Positions 4,769 through 11,179 of a DNA stretch of 11,179 bases are shown piece after piece. The notes below the pieces were generated by a model. That model was given only the letters and a program-made list of their open reading frames with translations, did not search any database and was not told the DNA's origin. Positions within the stretch are counted from its first letter, which is position 1, and each line of letters opens with the position of its first letter. The stretch spans positions 33,647 to 44,825 of the forward strand of contig DHDR01000003.1 in assembly GCA_002399445.1 (NCBI GenBank). The letters run 5' to 3'. This DNA is from Ruminococcaceae bacterium UBA4871 (GTDB taxonomy: Bacteria > Bacillota > Clostridia > Oscillospirales > Acutalibacteraceae). A program made the position numbers and the translations under genes.

Positions 4769-6103
4769 ACTGCTTTTACTTGCTTTTGACTGCTGCAGGA
4801 AGTCAAGCAGTTCGGTCCTCTCATTTGGGCAGCGGCCATCCACAACAGCATCAAGGAGAAGTTCCAATGCATGGCCAACGGAAGGCCCACGCAACCCAAG
4901 TGCTGTCAAATCAGTTCCCGTTACTGCCAGCTGCTTTCTGGAAAAGCAGACTTGTTTTTTCAGAAGGGAATGCAGAATCCTTTCCGACTGATCTAACAGC
5001 TTCAAGCGGTTTTGTACGGCGGACGACTGTGCTTTGGTGTCTGCCCGCTGCAAATTCAGCAATAGGAAGCAGAAATCAGGCCCAAACTGCCGAAGCCGAC
5101 GCCTAAGGATATGTTCGTCCGGTTCCATAAAAAGCATATGACGGCGAACACCTTCTGCAGCGAGATGACAGATTTCCCCGGAAAAGCGCAGCCGGTGCAA
5201 CACAAGGGAAGCAATGGGTGCGCCGACTTCTGCATGCCGGTAAAAATGATCAATTCCTTCTATATCTGTGGTCCGGCAGGAAGGCTTCCCAATATCATGC
5301 AGCAGCATTGTCAGCCGCGGAAGCAGTTCCGGCGGAGTAGATTCCACGGATTTTACCGTATGCATCCAAACGTCATAACAATGAAACGGACCGTGCTGCG
5401 GGCAGCCGTTTTCCGGTGCAAGTTCCGGTATGATTGTACAAATAACGTCGCAAAACTCTGCAAGAATGCGACCGGCCCCAGGTCCGCACAGCAGTTTTGA
5501 CAGTTCGGTGCTGATACGTTCGGCAGCAATATTGCGGAGCAGTCCTTTGTTTTGGTGAATTGCACTTTCTGTTTCCGGCTCAATGGTAAAATTCAACACA
5601 CTGGCAAAGCGCAGTGCCCGCAGAATACGCAGCCCATCTTCTTGAAAGCGGGCTTCAGGATTCCCGACACAGCGGATGATTTTTGCATCAAGGTCATGTA
5701 TGCCGCCGAAAAGATCGACAGGTGCACCGTTTTCCCAAGCCATTGCATTAATGGTAAAGTCCCTTCGGCGTAAATCATCCTGCAGATTCCGTGTAAAAAC
5801 GACGTTGTCCGGGCGGCGATTGTCACTGTAGCTGCCGTCAATCCGAAAGGTCGTCACTTCTATGGGATGCTGGTCGGAAAGTACGGTTATGGTACCGTGT
5901 TTCATACCGGTTTCCAAGCAGGAAAACGCGGAGAGGGCTTGTTTGGTTTGCAGGGGTTCGCTGGCTGTGGCAAGATCCCAGTCGTGTGGTTCCTTGCCGA
6001 GCAGGGAGTCCCGCACACAGCCGCCGACCGGACATGCCTGCCATCCAGCTGCATGCAGAGCATCCAGCACATTTTGAACATAATTAGGCACGGTAAAAGT
6101 CAT
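4751..6103 (-). CDS. cca: CCA-adding tRNA nucleotidyltransferase with HD domain
   Basis: A 450-residue cytosolic class II enzyme that builds or repairs the 3' CCA end of tRNA from CTP and ATP. The head and catalytic domain carry PVGGCVRDSLLG near residues 25-36, HDWDLAT with the metal-binding DxD pair near 40-46, RRRDFTINAMA near 111-121 and the nucleotide-templating EDxxR motif in QEDGLRILRALRFA. An HD domain follows: YDVWMHTVKSV, LLHDIGKP and FYRHAEVG, as in clostridial CCA enzymes with a possible phosphohydrolase activity. Complete EDxxR and HD motifs suggest an active full CCA enzyme rather than a CC- or A-only enzyme. I chose ATG at 6103 with GGAGAAGG nine bases upstream; an in-frame TTG at 6109 is only three bases from it. 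It lies 30 bp downstream of the broken membrane-protein gene and is probably cotranscribed with it. Its stop lies within the terminator shared with sigE. Confidence 0.95.
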   Translation of the reverse strand: MTFTVPNYVQNVLDALHAAGWQACPVGGCVRDSLLGKEPHDWDLATASEPLQTKQALSAFSCLETGMKHGTITVLSDQHPIEVTTFRIDGSYSDNRRPDNVVFTRNLQDDLRRRDFTINAMAWENGAPVDLFGGIHDLDAKIIRCVGNPEARFQEDGLRILRALRFASVLNFTIEPETESAIHQNKGLLRNIAAERISTELSKLLCGPGAGRILAEFCDVICTIIPELAPENGCPQHGPFHCYDVWMHTVKSVESTPPELLPRLTMLLHDIGKPSCRTTDIEGIDHFYRHAEVGAPIASLVLHRLRFSGEICHLAAEGVRRHMLFMEPDEHILRRRLRQFGPDFCFLLLNLQRADTKAQSSAVQNRLKLLDQSERILHSLLKKQVCFSRKQLAVTGTDLTALGLRGPSVGHALELLLDAVVDGRCPNERTELLDFLQQSKASKSSKEPTP

Positions 6104-6133
6104 GAGCAAATTCCTTCTCCGATATGACAGCTA

Positions 6134-7608
6134 TTATGCATCCGGACTTGCCGATGCAATGAAGCGAATTTTTACTTTTGCGTTGAGACCATAGTATTGC
6201 TGAATATCATAATGATATGCCTGACTAAAAGCATTAAAGTAACAGTAATGCTTGTTCAGTTTTCTCTGGTCAAAAGTTACAACATTGCTTTGGCCAAAGC
6301 GCGCAGCATTGACTTGGCGTTCAATATCTTGATAGGCTGCAAAATTGCTCTGAAATGGGCCGATTGCATGCAAAAGGGCGAGCAATGCTGTCACTGCCGC
6401 GCATACTTCTATAACAGAAATCACATGATTGTTTTGAAATCCTTCCGCTGTACTCAAAGCCAACAGAAGGGTCAGTATGATTAACGGGAACATGGGGCGG
6501 CCGACAGCGCCGAGCACAGCGGGGATGGCCTGCGAGCTCCACAGGCTTAGGTATAACGCTGGGAGGAACTGGTATTGCGGCATTTCGTGGGCTGTGAGTA
6601 AAAAGCCAAGCAATATCGCAAGATAATAGATAGCAAAGAAGAACACCCAGAATATCGATTTTGCTGGCAGACCAATAGGTTTTGCCAAGGCAGAAAGGAC
6701 GCACCCCAAACAAATTAGCAGTTTTAGCAGGCGCGGGAACCGCCCCATGGGACATTGGTGCAAAAAGTACAGACTGCACAACCCCATCAGGACAGAAACC
6801 GGCCAGAGGGTACCGTTAAATACGGAAAAATAGTTTATCAGATTTCGAATCAGCAGCTCTTGATGATTGGTTGTGGCATAGGAAGTGGTGGACAGCCGGT
6901 AATAGGCACCCGGGCAGGTGAATGTGAAAATCAGGATTGCTGCGCTTAGAATAAAAAGGACTAAAAAATAAGGTGAGATAGGTTTTTGCTTTTTCAGTAA
7001 AAACAGGGAAGCCATGCAAAAGACAAAAAGTGCGACCGCGATTTGTTCATGCATTAAACCCGCAACTACGAAAAAGATGGGGCAGATCCACTGCAGGGGG
7101 CGGCTGAGCGGACGGCCGCGCAGGGCATTCCAAAACGGCAGAACTCCAATCAGCAGAAACAGCATGGGATACAGATAATTGCAGGAACCGTCCATCCATA
7201 CAAATGTATCGCCGAAAAGCCCATGTGCCAGTGGAAATAGCCCCGGAAAGAATGCGCAGATACACGCTAGGGAAAGTCACGTTTCCACCTGTCTTCCTGA
7301 GGAGCGATATGGCCGCATGAGGCATAAAACAACAGAAGCCCAGTTCCTTCAATGACAAACGGCGTGAGAATTTTCCAAAGAAAAAGCCCGTTCAACAGCA
7401 GTATCTGCGCAAAGCTGTTTGCTATGCGGGAACCGGCATATGTGTAGTAATATTTGTAAAAATTCCCAATACTGGCCAGCGTGCGTCCGCGGGAAGCAAA
7501 AGTAAAATCGTCTCCTTGCGGGAAAGAGTACCTGTATAAAAGCAGGAATAGGATTATCCCTGCTACAAAGGGAACATAGATGAGATATCTTTTCCATTTT
7601 CTTTGCAT
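6134..7608 (-). pseudogene. Polytopic membrane protein, GT-C glycosyltransferase-like, split by a frameshift
   Basis: Two consecutive minus-strand frames form one protein. The 5' part (7608-7267, 113 residues) starts after AAAGGTGA with a basic tail and one membrane helix, then GDDF at residues 32-35. It stops at TAG (7269-7267) straight after DFP. The 3' part continues in the -1 frame as LACICAFFPGLFPLAHG, GDTFVWMDGSCNYL and eight or more hydrophobic helices to the stop at 6134; its first ATG is at 7195. Adding one base in the GGG run at 7270-7272 (CCC on the coding strand) restores a single 491-residue frame. An acidic pair in the first outer loop and many helices resemble GT-C glycosyltransferases; DUF6056-type proteins are a possible match I cannot verify. 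It may be a recent pseudogene, a sequencing error, or phase variation at a short homopolymer. It shares a transcript with cca. Confidence 0.75.
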
Positions 7609-7660
7609 GCCGGTTCACCTTTCTGCTTATCTTTTTCTAAATTAGGAATGATTTCAATTT

Positions 7661-7689
7661 AGTATAGCACAACCACTTTCTGGAAGCAA
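7661..7689 (-). promoter_or_regulatory. Sigma-A extended -10 promoter for the membrane protein-cca unit
   Basis: On the minus strand TTGCTT (complement of 7684-7689) and TATACT (complement of 7661-7666) are 17 bp apart, and TGC immediately before TATACT gives an extended -10. The start codon at 7608 is about 50 bases downstream. It is arranged back to back with the sigG promoter. Confidence 0.7.
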
Positions 7690-7696
7690 TGTTTTT

Positions 7697-7726
7697 GCAT
7701 ACAGCAGTTCCTGTGCGGCAATACTG
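7697..7726 (+). promoter_or_regulatory. Sigma-F-type promoter of sigG
   Basis: GCATA (7697-7701) matches the sigma-F -35 consensus GYWTA, and GGCAATACTG (7717-7726) matches the -10 consensus GGnnAnAnTR. The spacer is 15 bp against an optimum near 16. Transcription would start near 7732, leaving a very short leader before the ribosome-binding site at 7735-7740. Forespore sigma-F is the known transcriber of sigG in Bacillus. Confidence 0.6.
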
Positions 7727-7747
7727 CAACTGGAAGGGAGCGGTATG

Positions 7748-8518
7748 ATGCAAAACAACAAAGTGGAGATCTGTGGTGTTAATACTTCTCAACTTAAAGT
7801 TCTGACGGAAAAGCAAAAGATGGAACTGCTCCGCAAAATGCATGATGGCGACAAAAATGCACGTGACGAACTCATAAAAGGGAATCTGCGATTAGTACTC
7901 AGCGTTATCCAACGCTTTACAAACCGCGGAGAAAACCTTGATGACCTTTTTCAGGTTGGCTGCATCGGCCTGATGAAAGCAATTGACCATTTCGATATTA
8001 ATCAAGGAGTCAAGTTTTCAACTTATGGCGTACCCATGATTATTGGGGAAATCCGCAGGTACCTTCGGGACAATAATTCCATACGGGTTTCCCGCTCTCT
8101 GCGGGACACGGCCTATAAGGCGATGAAGGCGAAAGAAGCATTTACGAATAAGCATGACCGTGAACCAACCATGGATGAGCTGGCAAAATTACTGAATATA
8201 GACCGCAGCGATGTCGTCATGGCGCTGGAATCTATTGTTGATCCAGTTTCGCTTTATGAGCCTGTCTTTTCGGACGGCGGCGATACTATTTATGTGATGG
8301 ATCAGGTAGGAGATAATAATGATGACAACAACTGGGTGGATGAAATTGTGCTGAAGCAGGCGATTCACGACCTGACTGACCGCGAAAAGCATATCCTTTC
8401 CATGCGGTTCCTGCAGGGGAAAACTCAAATGGAAGTGGCAAGTGAGATCGGCATTAGTCAGGCGCAGGTTTCCCGGTTGGAAAAAGCGGCTTTGCAAAAA
8501 GTCAAAAAAGACCTATAA
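7748..8518 (+). CDS. sigG: RNA polymerase sporulation sigma factor sigma-G
   Basis: A 256-residue sigma-70 family factor for late forespore gene expression. The N-terminus NKVEICGVNTSQL is the signature of sigma-G. Region 2 reads GNLRLVLSVIQRF, DDLFQVGCIGLMKAIDHFD and KFSTYGVPMIIGEIRRYLRD, followed by NSIRVSRSLRD, region 3 with EPTMDELAKLL, DPVSLYEPVFSDGGDTIYVMDQ and region 4.2 GKTQMEVASEIGISQAQVSRLE. Length matches B. subtilis sigma-G (260). Two ATGs are tandem at 7745 and 7748; I prefer 7748 because AGGGAG (7735-7740) is 7 bases away and the N-terminus then aligns with B. subtilis. Unlike the usual spoIIGA-sigE-sigG order it is about 3 kb from sigE, cut off by a terminator and two opposite-strand genes, and has its own sigma-F-like promoter. 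No clear terminator follows. Confidence 0.97.
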   Translation: MQNNKVEICGVNTSQLKVLTEKQKMELLRKMHDGDKNARDELIKGNLRLVLSVIQRFTNRGENLDDLFQVGCIGLMKAIDHFDINQGVKFSTYGVPMIIGEIRRYLRDNNSIRVSRSLRDTAYKAMKAKEAFTNKHDREPTMDELAKLLNIDRSDVVMALESIVDPVSLYEPVFSDGGDTIYVMDQVGDNNDDNNWVDEIVLKQAIHDLTDREKHILSMRFLQGKTQMEVASEIGISQAQVSRLEKAALQKVKKDL

Positions 8519-8552
8519 ATAATCATCAAATTCAAAGGCTGTGAACTTTTCA

Positions 8553-8571
8553 GAACATTCGTTTAATGTTC
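8553..8571. repeat. Inverted repeat between sigG and the glycosyltransferase gene
   Basis: GAACATT (8553-8559) and AATGTTC (8565-8571) are perfect complements around a five-base centre. No T-run follows, so it is unlikely to be a terminator. It could be a regulatory dyad or an RNA processing or stability hairpin. Confidence 0.4.
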
Positions 8572-8592
8572 AGCTAACGGTCACTTATACCC

Positions 8593-8601
8593 CATACGAT
8601 A
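8593..8601 (+). promoter_or_regulatory. Sporulation-type -10 element candidate upstream of the glycosyltransferase gene
   Basis: CATACGATA fits the sigma-K -10 consensus (CATAnnnTA), and its first eight bases fit seven of eight of the sigma-E -10 (CATACAMT). No convincing -35 element was found at the proper distance: the nearest AC is 14 bases upstream rather than 16-17. No good sigma-A promoter was evident here either. Confidence 0.25.
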
Positions 8602-8613
8602 AAGTTATAGCAA

Positions 8614-8643
8614 CTGAAACGTTCTTTGGAACGCTGTTTTCAG
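8614..8643 (+). repeat. Bulged hairpin in the glycosyltransferase leader
   Basis: CTGAAACGTTC (8614-8624) pairs with GAACG (8629-8633) and TTTCAG (8638-8643), with a four-base bulge on the right arm and a TTTG loop. It sits 26 bases before the ribosome-binding site. It is not followed closely by a T-run. Its GTTC/GAAC core resembles the other dyad at 8553-8571. Confidence 0.35.
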
Positions 8644-8680
8644 GGCATCTGTTTATGATTTTTCGTGTGGAGGGATAAAA

Positions 8681-10960
8681 ATGCACAAAAAGCTGCTAAG
8701 AGAAAAGAGAAAATGGGAAAAGCCGGAGATTTCATTTTGGGTACTAATCGGTATTTTGGTATTTTCCTTTTTCCTAAACTTCTGGAATATTGGACAAAAT
8801 GGAACAGGAAATTCCTATTATGCGGCCTGTGTTAAAAGTATGACACAGAGCTGGCATAATTTTTTCTTTGTCAGTTTTGATCCGGCAGGTATGGTCAGCG
8901 TGGATAAGCCGCCTCTTGGCTTGTGGATGCAGGCACTTTCCTGCAAAATATTCGGTTACAGCGGCTGGGCAATGCTGCTGCCACAGGCCGTTTCGGGGAC
9001 GCTTTCCTGCCTGATGATTTATTTGCTTGTTTCCAAATACTTTAAAAAATCGACTGGCCTGATAGCAGCGTTCCTTTTTGCATGTACTCCGAGTGTTGTG
9101 CTGGTTTCCCGCAACAATACAATGGATATGCAGCTGATTTTCTGGCTTCTGCTGTCCATATGGTTCCTGATGAAATCCATTGATACTGGGAAATGGCGGT
9201 GGCTGTTCCTTTGCGGTGTGCTGGTTGGCGTGGGCTTTAATGTAAAAATGCTGCAGGCGTACCTTATTGTTCCGGCAGTTGTTGTGACATACCTCATTTT
9301 TACAAAGGGAAAAGTAGGGAAGCGATTTTTAGCCGGTGCGATTGCTGCGGTTCTAATGCTAGGGGTTTCTTTTGCATGGGTAGCAGCAGTAGATTTGACA
9401 CCTGCTTCGGAACGTCCCTATGTGGACAGCACCAGCAGCAATTCTGTTTTGGAACTGGTTTTTGGGCACAACGGCATAGAACGGCTGGTTGGCGAAGACA
9501 GGATGAACCGCGGCCAAAGTAATTTTGGAAAAGCGTCTGGCGAGAAGCCTTCCAACGGCGAAATGCCGGCGGCAGGTCAAGGCCAACAGAATGGTCTCGC
9601 CGGTGGACAGAACACAAACCAAACTTTTTCCAGTACCACTTCTTCTGCGTCGTCTGCAAAGAGTGCCGCAGCCACTGATTCTCGTACATTTCATGCCAGC
9701 CGTATGCGTAATTCAAAAGGCATGATGCAGAACGGCGGAGGCGGGAATAGTATCGGAACCGCCTCTCCGCTGCGTTTATGGAGCAATGCGCTTTATGGAC
9801 AGGGCAGTTGGCTGCTTCTCTTTGCCATTGCTTCTTTTGTGTGCTGTTTTAGCTGGAAGAAACTCAAACGGAAAGATCCTTTGCAGCGCAGTCTTGTCTT
9901 TTGGGGCATGTGGCTGCTGACAGCGGGTGTGTTCTTTAGCTTTGCTGGGCTTTTCCATCCATACTATCTGTGTATGATTGCTCCGCCAGTTGCTGCGCTT
10001 TCTGGAATTGGTCTGACACAACTGTTCCGCTTCTTCCGGAACCGCTGGAAAAAGTCAAAAGAAGAGGGATACGATTTTTCGGCACGACTGCCAGAAACAC
10101 TTGAAAATACTTCTGAAACAGCTCAATCTGTACAAAAGCCGCAACATTTAACACTCAAGTTTTGGAAAGCACAACCGTGGATTCTACTGGCAGTTTTGCT
10201 TGCCGATATTGTCATTTCTTTCCTGTATGTTTTGCACTATGAATCTGTTCCCGGATGGCTTGCCCCGCTTATTTTAGTTTCCGGTGTTGCGGGTACGGCA
10301 GTGCTGGCTCTTTATCTCAAAAATGTACGGCGGGGATTCTTTCGTATGGCTGTGGCTTTGCTGGCAGTTTCTATGCTGGCTGGTTCCACTTACTGGGCAT
10401 GGACACCGGTACAGACGGCGCCCAATGCGACAATTCCAGCAGCTGGGCCAACCAGCAGCGCTTTAGGCGGTGGTATGGGCGGCAGCCGTATGCCATGGGA
10501 TGGACAGGAAGGTAGTCCGAATCGCCAAGATGCTCTCTCGGGCAGCAGCACCGATAAAGCGATTCATCGTCTTCCTGAAAATGGGAAAAGTCAGTTCAGA
10601 GAAAGCGGCATGAGCAGCGGATTGGAAACCTACCTGAAAAAAAATTATAAACAGGGAAGTTTTCTGCTAACCGCCTGCCGATCCAGTTCTATTGCGCAGA
10701 TGATTCTTGACACGGGGCTTCCATGTTATGCATACGGCGGTTTTCTCGGCAGCGACAATTCCCTCACAGTATCTAAACTTAAAGAATTGGTTGCACAGGG
10801 CAAGATTACCTACTTCCTCGTTTCTGAGCAGGGCGGCATGGGCAATACCAACAGTACGCTTATCTCTTATGTCGAGAAAAATGCCACCCCAATTGATTCC
10901 AGTGCATACAGCAATTCTTCTGACCGTTCCGAAGGTACTTTGTATTTGTTCACAAAATAA
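8681..10960 (+). CDS. Family 39 glycosyltransferase, YkcB-type membrane protein
   Basis: A 759-residue polytopic membrane protein that probably transfers a sugar from a polyprenyl-phosphate donor outside the membrane, like ArnT/PMT relatives. The N-terminal region matches the B. subtilis YkcB pattern: NSYYAACVKSM (44-54), FDPAGMVSVDKPPLGLWMQ (66-84), RNNTMDMQLIFWLLL (144-158), GFNVKMLQAY (185-194) and VDLTPASERPYVDSTSSNSV (237-256). Then comes a long Gly/Ser/Asn/Gln-rich loop (about 277-360), more helices with FHPYY (425-429), a cytosolic charged segment (451-495), further helices, a Gly-rich linker (about 588-622) and a C-terminal globular domain with AYGGFLGSDNSLT (684-696). The donor and acceptor are unknown. 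GGAGGG (8669-8674) is six bases from the ATG. It follows sigG by 162 bp and may receive read-through. The ykcC-type GT2 partner is not in view. Confidence 0.88.
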   Translation: MHKKLLREKRKWEKPEISFWVLIGILVFSFFLNFWNIGQNGTGNSYYAACVKSMTQSWHNFFFVSFDPAGMVSVDKPPLGLWMQALSCKIFGYSGWAMLLPQAVSGTLSCLMIYLLVSKYFKKSTGLIAAFLFACTPSVVLVSRNNTMDMQLIFWLLLSIWFLMKSIDTGKWRWLFLCGVLVGVGFNVKMLQAYLIVPAVVVTYLIFTKGKVGKRFLAGAIAAVLMLGVSFAWVAAVDLTPASERPYVDSTSSNSVLELVFGHNGIERLVGEDRMNRGQSNFGKASGEKPSNGEMPAAGQGQQNGLAGGQNTNQTFSSTTSSASSAKSAAATDSRTFHASRMRNSKGMMQNGGGGNSIGTASPLRLWSNALYGQGSWLLLFAIASFVCCFSWKKLKRKDPLQRSLVFWGMWLLTAGVFFSFAGLFHPYYLCMIAPPVAALSGIGLTQLFRFFRNRWKKSKEEGYDFSARLPETLENTSETAQSVQKPQHLTLKFWKAQPWILLAVLLADIVISFLYVLHYESVPGWLAPLILVSGVAGTAVLALYLKNVRRGFFRMAVALLAVSMLAGSTYWAWTPVQTAPNATIPAAGPTSSALGGGMGGSRMPWDGQEGSPNRQDALSGSSTDKAIHRLPENGKSQFRESGMSSGLETYLKKNYKQGSFLLTACRSSSIAQMILDTGLPCYAYGGFLGSDNSLTVSKLKELVAQGKITYFLVSEQGGMGNTNSTLISYVEKNATPIDSSAYSNSSDRSEGTLYLFTK

Positions 10961-11001
10961 GATAATAAGGACTTATTAACAGGATAAAGGGCTTTGATAG
11001 G

Positions 11002-11050
11002 GTAGACTGGCTGTAAATGTGTGGAGATACACAGCGGCCAGTCTGCTTTT
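11002..11050 (+). terminator. Probable terminator after the glycosyltransferase gene
   Basis: AGACTGGC (11004-11011) pairs with GCCAGTCT (11037-11044), extendable by a T-G and a G-C pair outside, and an inner TGTGT/ACACA helix caps the structure. A short TTTT (11047-11050) follows, so termination may be modest. Confidence 0.6.
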
Positions 11051-11141
11051 GCATTTGTTCCGATTTTACTGAACTGGTTCGACAGAGAGTACGAGACTTT
11101 ATCTGAAATGAAAAGTAAAATAGCAGCAGGAGTTGATGGAC

Positions 11142-11179
11142 ATGCTGGAAACAACTGCCGCGCCTGCCGAGAAAGCGCT
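11142..11179 (+). CDS. Start of an unidentified gene, truncated by the window end
   Basis: AGGAG (11128-11132) is nine bases before ATG at 11142, and the frame reads MLETTAAPAEKA to the end of the window. An in-frame ATG at 11136 is only three bases from the ribosome-binding site and less likely. Twelve residues are too few to name a family. A TTCGACA-like -35 near 11078 hints at a promoter after the preceding terminator, without a clear -10. Confidence 0.45.
   Translation, partial: MLETTAAPAEKA

Noticed and set aside
7262..7280. Programmed -1 frameshifting to fuse the two membrane-protein frames
   Set aside because: The slip would need the tRNA on CCC to move back with TAG in the A site; the sequence is not a standard X XXY YYZ heptamer in the incoming frame, and no strong downstream structure was noted. 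A simple indel is more likely.
8552..8565. LexA-type SOS box (GAAC-N4-GTTT)
   Set aside because: Only an imperfect match to the Firmicute LexA consensus, and no SOS-related gene follows; the perfect dyad of the same bases is a better description.

Overview
The window looks like chromosome from an endospore-forming member of the Clostridia, most plausibly a Ruminococcaceae/Oscillospiraceae-type genome. This is inferred from the sporulation genes spoIIGA, sigE and sigG, strong GGAGG ribosome-binding sites, a clostridial-type PII protein without the uridylylation tyrosine, and a mid-G+C composition. I see no phage, insertion sequence, CRISPR array, rRNA or tRNA.

Layout. (1) At the left, an alpha/beta-hydrolase esterase (137-883, +) converges on a 59-codon YjfB-family gene (916-1095, -); a hairpin lies between them. 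(2) The nitrogen module amtB-glnK (1381-3006, +) encodes an ammonium channel and its PII regulator. It has a good sigma-A promoter and a perfect 15-bp terminator hairpin inside its leader, so it is probably controlled by attenuation. It ends at a strong terminator. (3) The spoIIG operon (3148-4699, +) has a promoter with TTGACA and TATACT 22 bp apart, the same unusual spacing as Bacillus subtilis spoIIG. It encodes the SpoIIGA protease and pro-sigma-E. The spoIIGA frame has no stop before sigE and runs 212 bp into it. (4) A two-gene minus-strand unit (7608 to 4751) comprises a polytopic membrane protein broken by a one-base frameshift, then the CCA tRNA nucleotidyltransferase. It converges on sigE at a shared bidirectional terminator. 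(5) sigG (7748-8518, +) has its own sigma-F-type promoter, back to back with an extended -10 sigma-A promoter for the minus-strand unit. (6) A family 39 glycosyltransferase of the YkcB type (8681-10960, +) follows, then a terminator-like hairpin and the first codons of another gene (from 11142, +).

How the genes work together. AmtB imports ammonium and GlnK gates the channel according to ATP/ADP and 2-oxoglutarate. SpoIIGA activates sigma-E in the mother cell, and sigma-G is made later in the forespore. In many spore formers spoIIGA-sigE-sigG are contiguous; here sigE and sigG are separated by about 3 kb of opposite-strand genes, and sigG carries its own apparent sigma-F promoter. The CCA enzyme is housekeeping. 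The GT39 protein and the broken membrane protein probably belong to cell-envelope glycosylation.

No clearly new multi-gene system is visible. The points most worth a second look are the amtB leader, the missing spoIIGA stop, the split sigE/sigG locus and its divergent promoters, and the small yjfB-like gene.
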